From assembly GCF_022179065.1 (NCBI RefSeq), contig NZ_BPQD01000003.1, forward strand, positions 186,001 to 250,000: a stretch of 64,000 bases of DNA, in the 5' to 3' direction. A model generated the notes under the pieces. The model was not told the DNA's origin, searched no databases, and saw nothing but the letters and a program-made list of their open reading frames with translations. Source of the stretch: Methylobacterium adhaesivum (GTDB taxonomy: Bacteria; Pseudomonadota; Alphaproteobacteria; Rhizobiales; Beijerinckiaceae). A program made the translations under genes and the position numbers. Of the stretch, positions 18,833 to 26,194 are shown piece by piece (the stretch's first letter is position 1; every line of letters begins with the position of its first letter).

Positions 18833-19136
18833 CACGCCAGATTTCGCCGACCGGGCCGGTCCGGTCCCGGGCACGAGTCTATAGCGTTCCTTGTACGCGA
18901 GTTCCAGGGACCGGGCGACGGGGCTCGCTCGCGTGTCCCGCGCCCAACGCCCGCCGCACTCTTGGATGGCAGGACGAGATCCGTCCGGGACCGGACGTTT
19001 CGGGCGGCAGCCCGAACCCGGCAAAGCCGTCCGCGATCGGCAGATCCTGCCGAGCAGGGGCGGAATTTCCTCGGAGCGTTTTCCCGATTCGAAAGATAAA
19101 TTCCGTAAAAACAAGAGCTTAGAAGATTTTTTGGCT
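18833..19136. other. intergenic region between mnmA and fliK
   Basis: About 300 bases between divergent genes. The last 60 bases before the fliK sigma-54 promoter are AT-rich, including a run of T at about 19127-19132 and a GATTC (GANTC, a CcrM site) at 19086-19090. An FlbD enhancer would be expected in this stretch, but I could not identify one with confidence. No gene is seen. Confidence 0.4.
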
Positions 19137-19152
19137 TGGCTCGGCCCTTGCT
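19137..19152 (+). promoter_or_regulatory. sigma-54 promoter of fliK-flgD
   Basis: TGGCTCGGCCCTTGCT matches the -24/-12 consensus TGGCACG-N4-TTGC with GG at 19138-19139 and GC at 19150-19151, exactly the GG-N10-GC spacing. It ends 31 bases before the fliK ATG, so transcription would start near 19163, just ahead of the AAGGAGAG ribosome site. FlbD, encoded at 26195-27562, is the likely activator. Confidence 0.8.
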
Positions 19153-19182
19153 GACTAGTCCGGCAAGGAGAGTTCGGACGCC

Positions 19183-21036
19183 ATGGCACAAGCATTCCTC
19201 GAAACGGATATTTTCCTGCGTCGCGCGGCTCCGGCTCCGGCGCGCACCACGACGCGGACCGGCTCGCGGCCCGCTTTCACGCTCGATGATCCGAAGGCGG
19301 CCGCTCCCGAGGCGGCGAACCCGTCGCGGGATACCCGTAGCCGACCGCAGCGTGCGGAGCGCGATCGCCCCGATGCCGCGTCCGCCTCGGACAGGACCGA
19401 CCAAGCGAGGACCGATCAAGCCAGGACCGATCAAGCGAAGGCCGAGCGTCCTGCGCCGTCTCGCGCGGCGGTTGCAGACGCCGCCTCGTCCGAAGACACC
19501 ACGCGGCAGACGAGCGACGAGCGGCGGGCCCCGGCGAGCGCATCCGACCCGACCGCTCCCCGCACACCGTCCGAGGCGACCGATGCCGGAACGGGACAGG
19601 TTGAGGCGAACGCGGCCTCCACCGACGAAACTCAGGATGAGAGCGACGTTTCCGACGCATCCGCCGAGGACCAGGATATAACGCTCCTCGGCCTTTTCCA
19701 GGCCCAGCCTCCGATTCCGCCTCGGCCGCAGCCGGTACCCGGCCAGAGCGGTCAGGCTGCGCCGTTCTTCGGCGCGGGACCGGCCGGGCAGGTTCAGGGT
19801 GGTTCGGCCCAGGCCGCATCGGCTACGGGAACGGCCAAGGCGGATCTGGGTCAGCCCTCATCGGGGGCGGTCCAGGCGCAGGCGGGCGCCGTGCCCGTCA
19901 TCGCCGGTCAGGTCGCTTCCGCCATGCCCGGCGTTTCGAACGCTGACGGCACCGATCAGGCACTGGCCTCGCCGACGACGGACGCCACCCAACTCGCGGC
20001 AGGGACCGCCCTATCGTCCAAGGATGTGGTGCCGGGGTCCACCGATCCGAGCGCCATCACTCAACCGAAAGTCGCCGACGCCGGCCCCTTCGATCCGGCG
20101 CAACTGGGACTGGCCCCTCCCCTGGGCGCGGCCCAGCCGCCGGACGGCGCGCCGCCCGCCGCCGGACAGGCACTCGTCGGCCTCGCCATGGCCGCGTCGA
20201 GCGGCGCCAAATCCGATCCGAAACCGGCGGGAAAGCCGGGGGCTTCGACGGTGTCGGTCCAAGGCGTGGCGGGCGCCGCCCAGGCGCCGAAGGGCGTGCC
20301 GAACGCAGCTGCCGGCGAGGCTACCGCTGCCTCCGCGAGCGCGACGGTCGGCAAGTCCGAGGCCGCGTCCTCCGGCAAGTCCGATCCGGCCGTCGCCGTG
20401 CAGGAGGTGGCTGGGAACAAGGACGCCGCGGGCGGCCCGGCGGTGATGCCCATGCCCGATGCGCCGCATCACGCCGCGCCGGAGACCTTCGACACGCATC
20501 TTGCGGGCGTTGCCGCCGGAGCCGCCACGGCGGCGACGTCCGGCACAGCGGCGCCAGCCGCCCAGGCCACGCAAACCCCGGTGCCGGCGTCGCCGCCGAT
20601 CCCGCTGGGAGCCGTGCCGATGACCATCGGTCTGCGCTCGCTTCAGGGCTCGAACCATTTCGAGATCCGCCTCGATCCGGGCGATCTCGGGCGCATCGAT
20701 GTCCGTCTCGACATCGATAAGGAGCGCGGCACCGTCATGGCGCACCTCGTCGTCGATCGCATCGAGACCCTCGCCCTGCTCCAGCGGGATGCCGGCAGTC
20801 TGCAACAGGCCCTGTCGCAGGCCGGCCTCGACGCCTCCGAGGCCAACATCAACCTGTCCCTGCGCAGCGACACGCAATCCGGCGGCCGCGGCACCGAGGA
20901 TCAAGGCTCCGACGGACGCCGTCCCGACGGCGGGTCCGGCTCCGGCCGTCTCAATCAGCCCGAGGGCCGCGCCGCCCTCGAGGCCATTCCCCTGCGCACC
21001 TTGAGCGGCCTCACTGGCCTCGACATCCGAATCTGA
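19183..21036 (+). CDS. fliK: flagellar hook-length control protein
   Basis: FliK is secreted through the flagellar export gate, measures hook length and switches export specificity from hook to filament. The 617-aa protein has the typical two-part design: a long, low-complexity Ala/Pro/Ser/Gln-rich region (residues 1-460) and a compact C-terminal hook-length domain (about 470-570) with [26 protein letters not shown]-type wording split over strands and [17 protein letters not shown] 15-bp tandem repeat (19393-19437) encodes RTDQA three times. AAGGAG precedes the ATG. flgD follows after 13 bases. Confidence 0.9.
   Translation: MAQAFLETDIFLRRAAPAPARTTTRTGSRPAFTLDDPKAAAPEAANPSRDTRSRPQRAERDRPDAASASDRTDQARTDQARTDQAKAERPAPSRAAVADAASSEDTTRQTSDERRAPASASDPTAPRTPSEATDAGTGQVEANAASTDETQDESDVSDASAEDQDITLLGLFQAQPPIPPRPQPVPGQSGQAAPFFGAGPAGQVQGGSAQAASATGTAKADLGQPSSGAVQAQAGAVPVIAGQVASAMPGVSNADGTDQALASPTTDATQLAAGTALSSKDVVPGSTDPSAITQPKVADAGPFDPAQLGLAPPLGAAQPPDGAPPAAGQALVGLAMAASSGAKSDPKPAGKPGASTVSVQGVAGAAQAPKGVPNAAAGEATAASASATVGKSEAASSGKSDPAVAVQEVAGNKDAAGGPAVMPMPDAPHHAAPETFDTHLAGVAAGAATAATSGTAAPAAQATQTPVPASPPIPLGAVPMTIGLRSLQGSNHFEIRLDPGDLGRIDVRLDIDKERGTVMAHLVVDRIETLALLQRDAGSLQQALSQAGLDASEANINLSLRSDTQSGGRGTEDQGSDGRRPDGGSGSGRLNQPEGRAALEAIPLRTLSGLTGLDIRI
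19393..19437 (+). repeat. three 15-bp tandem repeats inside fliK
   Basis: AGGACCGACCAAGCG occurs three times in tandem (19393-19407, 19408-19422, 19423-19437) with one or two differences per unit. Each unit encodes RTDQA, so copy changes keep the reading frame. It lies in the low-complexity ruler part of FliK. Confidence 0.9.
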
Positions 21037-21049
21037 GGGAGACTCCATC

Positions 21050-21730
21050 ATGTCAACCGGCATCAGCAGCGTCACGGGCGCCACCACCACGGCGAGTTCC
21101 GCCACCAAGACCTCGTCTCAGGAGATCGCGGGCAACTTCACGCAGTTCCTCACCCTGCTGACCACGCAGCTGAAGAACCAGAACCCCCTCGACCCCATGG
21201 ACACCAACCAGTTCACCCAGCAGCTGGTCCAGTACGCCGGCGTCGAGCAGCAGCTGAAGTCCAACGACCGCCTCGATGCGATCCTGAACAACGCCAAGTC
21301 CTCCAGCACGGCCTCGGCCACGGGTTTCATCGGCCAGACGGTGACGTCCGACGGTAAGACGGCGGATCTGGCCGACGGATCGGCGACCTGGACCCTGAAC
21401 CCGTCCAAGGCCGCCACCCAGGCGACCATCACGATCAAGGATGCCAACGGCAACGTCGTGGCGAGCCAGAGCAAGTCCCTGACCGCCGGTGCCCAGTCCT
21501 ACGTCTGGGACGGACGTCTCTCCACCACGGGCATGAACGCGCCGGTCGGCACGTACACGATCCAGGTCGATGCCCGCGACGCCACGGGGTCGGCGGTGAC
21601 GGTCGCCACGCAGGTCACCGGAAAGGTCGACGGCGTCGACCTCAGCGGCACCTCGCCGGTGCTCCTCATCGGCTCCGCACGGGTTCCGATCAGCAGTGTC
21701 CGGAACATCGGATCGGGGTTGTCCACATGA
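21050..21730 (+). CDS. flgD: flagellar hook assembly scaffold
   Basis: FlgD caps the growing hook and is needed for FlgE polymerisation. The N-terminal signature is FLTLLTTQLKNQNPLDPMD, followed by TNQFTQQLVQYAGVEQQ (about residues 35-70), which is diagnostic. The C-terminal part (residues 90-226) is a FlgD Ig/FlgD-tudor-like region with the repeating VTSDGKTADL and IKDANGNVVAS pattern. The protein is 226 aa. GGGAG precedes the ATG and the gene is co-transcribed with fliK. Confidence 0.94.
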   Translation: MSTGISSVTGATTTASSATKTSSQEIAGNFTQFLTLLTTQLKNQNPLDPMDTNQFTQQLVQYAGVEQQLKSNDRLDAILNNAKSSSTASATGFIGQTVTSDGKTADLADGSATWTLNPSKAATQATITIKDANGNVVASQSKSLTAGAQSYVWDGRLSTTGMNAPVGTYTIQVDARDATGSAVTVATQVTGKVDGVDLSGTSPVLLIGSARVPISSVRNIGSGLST

Positions 21731-21762
21731 GCGTGGGCACGATTCAGATGTGATCCTTTGGC

Positions 21763-21777
21763 TTCAAGATATTTTAA
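21763..21777 (+). promoter_or_regulatory. CtrA-box-like site upstream of sciP
   Basis: TTCA-N7-TTAA differs from the CtrA consensus TTAA-N7-TTAA by one base. It lies 55 bases before the sciP ATG in an AT-rich patch, with a GATTC (GANTC) at 21741-21745 just upstream. In Caulobacter sciP is CtrA-dependent, which supports the reading. Confidence 0.45.
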
Positions 21778-21831
21778 GTGGGCACGAGTAGCTTCCAAAT
21801 TCGACAGGTCAGTCGAGTTGTAGAGCGTATC

Positions 21832-22107
21832 ATGACCGAACCGAGCCGCCCGAGAGTTAAGTATGTCATCGGGCCTGATGGTAGTCCGTTAACCATTGCC
21901 GATCTGCCGCCGACAACCACTCGGCGTTGGGTTATTCGCCGAAAGGCTGAGGTCGTCGCCGCCGTGAGGGGGGGATTGCTGAGCCTGGAGGAAGCCTGCC
22001 AGCGCTATACCCTCACCACGGAGGAGTTTCTGAGCTGGCAGTTCTCCATCGACCAGCACGGCCTTGCGGGGCTGCGAACGACTCGGATCCAGCACTACCG
22101 CCACTGA
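21832..22107 (+). CDS. sciP: SciP-type CtrA-inhibitory protein (DUF1153)
   Basis: A 91-aa DNA-binding protein of the DUF1153 family. Caulobacter SciP binds CtrA-activated promoters and represses them late in the cell cycle. The defining core is RRWVIRRKAEVVAAVRGG, followed by LLSLEEACQRYTLT and EEFLSWQFSIDQHGLAGLR, nearly identical to the Caulobacter protein. I chose the ATG at 21832; a GTG at 21778 would add 18 residues without homology. It sits between flgD and fliF, the flagellar context expected for a CtrA antagonist. Confidence 0.88.
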   Translation: MTEPSRPRVKYVIGPDGSPLTIADLPPTTTRRWVIRRKAEVVAAVRGGLLSLEEACQRYTLTTEEFLSWQFSIDQHGLAGLRTTRIQHYRH

Positions 22108-22186
22108 GTGTCTCTCACACAACTCCCGCTGCGCCGCCGGGCCCAGAGCGAGGACCGGCGATGGTCGGGAGATTTGTGAGGCACTC
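22107..22186 (+). repeat. 80-bp imperfect palindromic repeat, copy A
   Basis: The element starts at the last base of the sciP stop codon and ends with GTGAGGCACT. Its ends are inverted relative to each other (AGTGTCTCTCAC... against the complement of ...GTGAGGCACT), and the inner arms contain CTCCCG and CGGGAG. Related copies, in the opposite orientation, occur at 41473-41552 after rpoZ and 56783-56861. Found by eye; the copies differ at many positions. Confidence 0.65.
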
Positions 22187-22287
22187 CGAGACGGGCGCCT
22201 GCCCGCTCGAAGCATCCACCGGATCCTCTGCCCCGACGGGGACGAGGCGGGCGGTACGAAAGACAAAGTTACACGGCACTCCCTTCG

Positions 22288-22320
22288 AAAGACCGCGCCC
22301 TCCCCGGGGCGCGGTCTTTT
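22288..22320 (+). terminator. rho-independent terminator downstream of sciP
   Basis: AAAGACCGCGCCC pairs with GGGCGCGGTCTTT around a 6-nt loop and ends in a T-run at 22317-22320. The A-run on the left also makes it usable in the other direction. It isolates sciP from the fliF promoter. Confidence 0.85.
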
Positions 22321-22356
22321 CGCGTTCCGGATTCCTGTCCCGTTTTGGGGCCGATC

Positions 22357-22381
22357 CTAACGGACGTTAACCGGTCGCTAA
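22357..22381 (+). promoter_or_regulatory. CtrA-box-like promoter element of the fliF operon
   Basis: TTAACCGGTCGCTAA (22367-22381) is TTAA-N7-CTAA, one base from the CtrA consensus, and a further CTAA lies at 22357-22360. A GATTC (GANTC) occurs at 22330-22334. In Caulobacter the fliF operon is activated by CtrA and later repressed by FlbD, which fits a site here 74 bases ahead of the chosen GTG start. Confidence 0.6.
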
Positions 22382-22454
22382 CCACGATATGGGCAAAACT
22401 TGCCGGGTGGGGACGGGCGATCCGTCACGTTTGCTCGGGTGGAGGCGTCGCGCC

Positions 22455-24053
22455 GTGAAGTCGGTTCTTGAACTGGTGACGAAGATGGGTCCGGCACGGC
22501 TGACCGCCATGGCCGCTGTCACCATGACCCTCATTGGCTTTTTCGCCTTCGTAATCCTGCGGGTTTCGAAACCCGACATGGGCGTGCTGTTCGCAGACCT
22601 GTCCATTCAGGATTCCTCGGCGGTGATCCGCGAACTCGACACCCGCGGTATCCGCTACGAGGCCAAGGGCGATGCCGGTCAGACCATCATGGCGCCGCGT
22701 GCCGATTTACCCCGCCTGCGCATGGATCTCGCCGGCAAGGGACTGCCGAGCCAGGCCGGCGTCGGCTACGAGATCTTCGACAAGGGCGATGCCTTCTCGT
22801 CGACCAACTTCGTCCAGAACGTGAACCATCTGCGGGCGCTCGAGGGCGAACTGTCCCGCTCCATCCGGGCCATCGGCCGGGTTCAGGCCGCGCGGGTCCA
22901 CCTCGTCATCCCCGAGCGGCGCCTGTTCGAGCGCGATCGCGAGACGCCGAGCGCCGCCATCGTCCTGAAGCTCATGGGCGACCTCGACCAGGGGCAGGTC
23001 CGTGCCATCCGCCACCTCACCGCCTCGGCGGTGGAAGGGCTCAAGCCAGACCGCGTGTCCATCGTCGACGAGCGCGGGCGCCTGCTCGCCGACGGCGCCC
23101 GCGATGCGGAAGCCGACAAGAGCCTCGGCATGGAGGAGAAACAGGTCGGCATCGAGCGGCGCCTGCGGGCGCAGATCGAGGAGATCGTCGCCGGCGTCGT
23201 CGGGACCGGCCGCGCTCGGGTGCAGGTCAACGCCGAACTCGACGTCAACCGCATCGAGAGCCGCTCGGAGAGCTTCGACCCCGAGAGCCGCGTCGTGCGC
23301 TCCACGCAGACCCGCAACGAGAACTCCCTGACGGCCGGAAACGAAGGGGCCGTGACCGTCGGCAACGAGCTGCCGGGCGCCAACCAGACTCCGGCCCCCC
23401 CGGCCCAGAAGGACTCGAGCAACAAGAACGAGGAGACCACCAACTACGAGATCTCGCGGGTGACCCGGACCGAAGTGGCCGAGGGTGGTCGGGTCAAGCG
23501 GCTCTCCGTTGCGGTCCTCGTGGACGGCGCCTACGTGCCGGGAACGGACGGACGGCCGACCTACCAGCCGCGTCCGGCGGCCGAGGTCGAGCGCATCGCA
23601 ACCCTGGTGCGGACGGCCATCGGCTTCGACAAGGCGCGCGGCGACCAGGTCGAGGTGGTCAATCTGCGGTTCGCCGAGACCCCGGCGTTGCCCGAGGTCG
23701 CCGAGCCGAGCCTGCTCCAGTCGCTGATGCCCCAGTCGCGGGAGGACGTGATGCGCATCGTCGAACTGACGGTGCTGGCCATGCTCACCCTCATCGTGTT
23801 GCTGTCCGTGGTGCGCCCGCTCCTGCGCAAGATGCTCGACACCGAGCCCGGCCCCGTCGCCCTGGTGACCGGCCCGGCCTCCGATCCGGCCCTGGCGCTG
23901 ACGCCGCGTGAGAACACCACCGCCCGCCTCGTCGACTTCGCCCAGGTCAATGGTCAGATCCAGACCGAGGCGGTCCAGCGCGTGGTCGATATGGTCCGCG
24001 CCAGTCCGAACGAGACCGTCGAGGTCCTGCGCAACTGGATCAACGAGCCCTGA
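22455..24053 (+). CDS. fliF: flagellar MS-ring protein
   Basis: FliF forms the membrane-embedded MS ring on which FliG and the rotor are mounted. A first TM segment lies at about residues 12-35 (ending GFFAFVILRV). It is followed by the ring-building motifs (SIQDSSAVIRELDTRGI, GVGYEIFDKGDAFSSTNFVQ, NHLRALEGELSRSI), a Gly/Asn-rich loop, a second TM (VLAMLTLIVLLSVVRPLL) and the C-terminal FliG-binding tail (VDMVRASPNETVEVLRNW). I chose the GTG at 22455 because a GGAGG site precedes it; the ATG at 22389 would fall right at the CtrA-type promoter. That gives 532 aa. Confidence 0.93.
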   Translation: MKSVLELVTKMGPARLTAMAAVTMTLIGFFAFVILRVSKPDMGVLFADLSIQDSSAVIRELDTRGIRYEAKGDAGQTIMAPRADLPRLRMDLAGKGLPSQAGVGYEIFDKGDAFSSTNFVQNVNHLRALEGELSRSIRAIGRVQAARVHLVIPERRLFERDRETPSAAIVLKLMGDLDQGQVRAIRHLTASAVEGLKPDRVSIVDERGRLLADGARDAEADKSLGMEEKQVGIERRLRAQIEEIVAGVVGTGRARVQVNAELDVNRIESRSESFDPESRVVRSTQTRNENSLTAGNEGAVTVGNELPGANQTPAPPAQKDSSNKNEETTNYEISRVTRTEVAEGGRVKRLSVAVLVDGAYVPGTDGRPTYQPRPAAEVERIATLVRTAIGFDKARGDQVEVVNLRFAETPALPEVAEPSLLQSLMPQSREDVMRIVELTVLAMLTLIVLLSVVRPLLRKMLDTEPGPVALVTGPASDPALALTPRENTTARLVDFAQVNGQIQTEAVQRVVDMVRASPNETVEVLRNWINEP

Positions 24054-24105
24054 GATCCGCCGATCCCCCCTCTTTCCACAGACGTTGCCCTAGGGAGTTG
24101 AGGCC

Positions 24106-25161
24106 ATGTCCTCAGGTATGAACCTCAGCACGGAAGTCGCGGCCACGGGTGGCGCGCTGACGTACACTTCGATGGGCGGCATCCAGCGCGCCGCCGCCCT
24201 GCTGCTTCTGCTCGGCGAAACCGAGGGCGCGCCGATCTGGCAGATGCTCGAGGAGGACGAGGTCAAGAAGGTCTCGCAGGCCATGGTGCAACTCGGCTCC
24301 CTCGAGGCCGATACCGTCGAAAAGCTCATGATCGATTTCGTGGCGCGTCTCTCCTCGGGGGGCGGCATCTCGTCGAACTTCGAGCGGACCGAGTCGCTGC
24401 TGCTCAAGATCTTCCCGGAGAGCCAGGTCTCGACAATCATGGCCGAGATCAAGGGCGCGTCGGGGAAGCGCGTCTGGGCGAGTCTGACCCAGATCGATCC
24501 CGAGATCCTCGCCTCGTTCCTGCGCAACGAGTACCCCCAGACCGTGGCGGTGGTGCTCTCGAAGGTCCGCTCCGACTACGCCGCCAAGGTTCTGACCATT
24601 CTGCCCGAAGACTTTTCCATCGACGTCCTGAACCGGATGCTCTGCATGGAGACCGTGCAGAAGGAGGCCCTGCGGCACATCGAGGAGACCCTGCGCACCG
24701 AGTTCGTCTCCACCATTGCCCAGACGACGCGCCGCGACGCCCACGAACTCATGGCCGACGTCTTCAACGCCTTCGACCGGCAGACCGAAGGCCGCTTCCT
24801 CGCGGCCCTCGACCAAGCCAATCGCGGTTCGGCGAAGAAGATTCGCCAGCTCATGTTCACCTTCGAGGATCTGCTCAAGCTCGATCCGGGCAGCGTGCAG
24901 ACCCTGCTGCGCAAGACCGACAACGAGACTCTCTGCCGGGCCCTGAAGGGCGCCAACGAGCGGGTGCGCAGCTTCTTCCTGTCCAACATGTCCACCCGTG
25001 CGGCCAAGAACATCACTGACGAGATGAGCGGGCTCGGGCCGATCCGGCTCAAGGACGTGGACGAGTCCCAGTCCAAGATGACCGAACTCGCCAAGGAACT
25101 GGCCGAGAAGGGTGAGATCATGATCGCCAAGTCGAGCGGCGAAGAGGAGTTGGTCTATTGA
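24106..25161 (+). CDS. fliG: flagellar motor switch protein FliG
   Basis: FliG couples the MS ring to the stator and, with FliM/FliN, sets rotation direction. At 351 aa it has N-terminal (FliF-binding), middle and C-terminal domains. The conserved middle motif usually read EHPQ appears as EYPQTVAVVLS (His to Tyr). The C-terminal domain contains LMFTFEDLLKLDPGSVQTLL with the charged torque helix. The last bases overlap the TTG start of fliH. Second gene of the fliF operon. Confidence 0.94.
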   Translation: MSSGMNLSTEVAATGGALTYTSMGGIQRAAALLLLLGETEGAPIWQMLEEDEVKKVSQAMVQLGSLEADTVEKLMIDFVARLSSGGGISSNFERTESLLLKIFPESQVSTIMAEIKGASGKRVWASLTQIDPEILASFLRNEYPQTVAVVLSKVRSDYAAKVLTILPEDFSIDVLNRMLCMETVQKEALRHIEETLRTEFVSTIAQTTRRDAHELMADVFNAFDRQTEGRFLAALDQANRGSAKKIRQLMFTFEDLLKLDPGSVQTLLRKTDNETLCRALKGANERVRSFFLSNMSTRAAKNITDEMSGLGPIRLKDVDESQSKMTELAKELAEKGEIMIAKSSGEEELVY

Positions 25162-25775
25162 GCGCCCGCCCCTTCCTGTTCGACACGGAATTCCGGCCCC
25201 GTCCGGCCAGCCCCCCTCCCCCCAAGGACGAGGCGGCTCAGGCCGAAGCCGAGGCCCAGGCGCTGGCTCACGCCCAGGCGCTGGCCGAGGCTCACGCCCA
25301 GGGTGTGCAGGAGGGCCGCGCCCAGGCCGAGATGCAGACGCAGGCCCGCATGGCCGATGCGCTCACACGCCTCGGTCTCGCCGCCGCCGGGCTGCTCGGC
25401 CAGCTCGATGCCCGCGATACCGAGCGGGAGGAGCAGGCCATGACCTTCGCCGTGACCCTCGGCCGCCGCATCGCGGGGGAAGCCCTCGATGCCCTTCCGT
25501 TGACCGCCATCGGCGACGCGGCCCGCTCCGCGCTCCAGCATCTGCGCGGCGTGCCGCACCTCGTGGTGCGGGTCCACGAGAGCCTCGTCGACGACGCCGA
25601 AGCCCTGGTGAAGCGCCTGGCCCGCGAGCGCGGTTTCGAGGGCCGCCTCGTGGTGCTGGGCGAACCTGACCTCGTCCCGGGCGATGCCCGTATCGAATGG
25701 GCCGACGGCGGCGTGGTGCGCGACCGCGCCCGTATCGAAGCCGCCGTGCTCAAAGCCCTCGGCCTTTCCGCCTGA
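25158..25775 (+). CDS. fliH: flagellar assembly protein FliH/FlbE
   Basis: A 205-aa protein in the position of Caulobacter flbE (fliH), the regulator of the FliI export ATPase. The N-terminal third is a low-complexity Ala/Glu/Gln region (DEAAQAEAEAQALAHAQAL) typical of the extended FliH helix; the C-terminal part (about 90-205) resembles the FliH/V-ATPase E-like domain. The start is the TTG at 25158, overlapping the fliG TGA by three bases with GAGGAG upstream. Sequence conservation is low in this family, so the name rests largely on gene order. Confidence 0.78.
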   Translation: MSARPFLFDTEFRPRPASPPPPKDEAAQAEAEAQALAHAQALAEAHAQGVQEGRAQAEMQTQARMADALTRLGLAAAGLLGQLDARDTEREEQAMTFAVTLGRRIAGEALDALPLTAIGDAARSALQHLRGVPHLVVRVHESLVDDAEALVKRLARERGFEGRLVVLGEPDLVPGDARIEWADGGVVRDRARIEAAVLKALGLSA

Positions 25776-25794
25776 TCTTTCAGAAAGCCTCGCC

Positions 25795-26139
25795 ATGTCC
25801 GACGATTTCACCCTGCCGCAGCTCAACGGAACCGATGCCTCCTTCGACGGGCTCGGCACCGAATCCATCCGTGAGGCGCCGACCACCCCGAAGAGTGCCG
25901 CCGATCTCGAGCAGGTCTTCGATGTGCCCGTGGTGATCTCGGCGGTCCTCGGCTCGTCGCGGATGCCCATCGGCGACCTGCTGCGGCTCCAGCCCGGCGC
26001 CGTGCTCGAGCTCGACCGCAAGGTCGGCGAGGCCATCGACATCTTCGTCAACAATCGTCTCGTCGCCCGTGGCGAGGTCGTTCTCGTCGAGGAGCGCCTC
26101 GGCGTGACGATGACCGAGATCATCAAGAACGACCACTGA
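25795..26139 (+). CDS. fliN: flagellar motor switch protein FliN
   Basis: FliN is part of the C-ring that binds CheY-P and assists export. The 114-aa protein ends in the SpoA-type domain: VPVVISAVLGSSRMPIGDLL, then LQPGAVLELDRKVGEAIDI and the closing strand GEVVLVEERLGVTMTEII. The ATG at 25795 follows fliH by 19 bases. A longer reading upstream overlaps fliH and is not used. Confidence 0.94.
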   Translation: MSDDFTLPQLNGTDASFDGLGTESIREAPTTPKSAADLEQVFDVPVVISAVLGSSRMPIGDLLRLQPGAVLELDRKVGEAIDIFVNNRLVARGEVVLVEERLGVTMTEIIKNDH

Positions 26140-26194
26140 CCTTTCCCGGCCCGCCGCGCGCCCGCGCGAGGCCCCGATACGGAGACCTTGAGTC

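Noticed and set aside
22389-22454. An ATG start at 22389 for fliF
   Set aside because: It lies only 8 bases after the CtrA-like box and adds residues with no homology; the GTG at 22455 has a GGAGG site and fits FliF's N-terminus.
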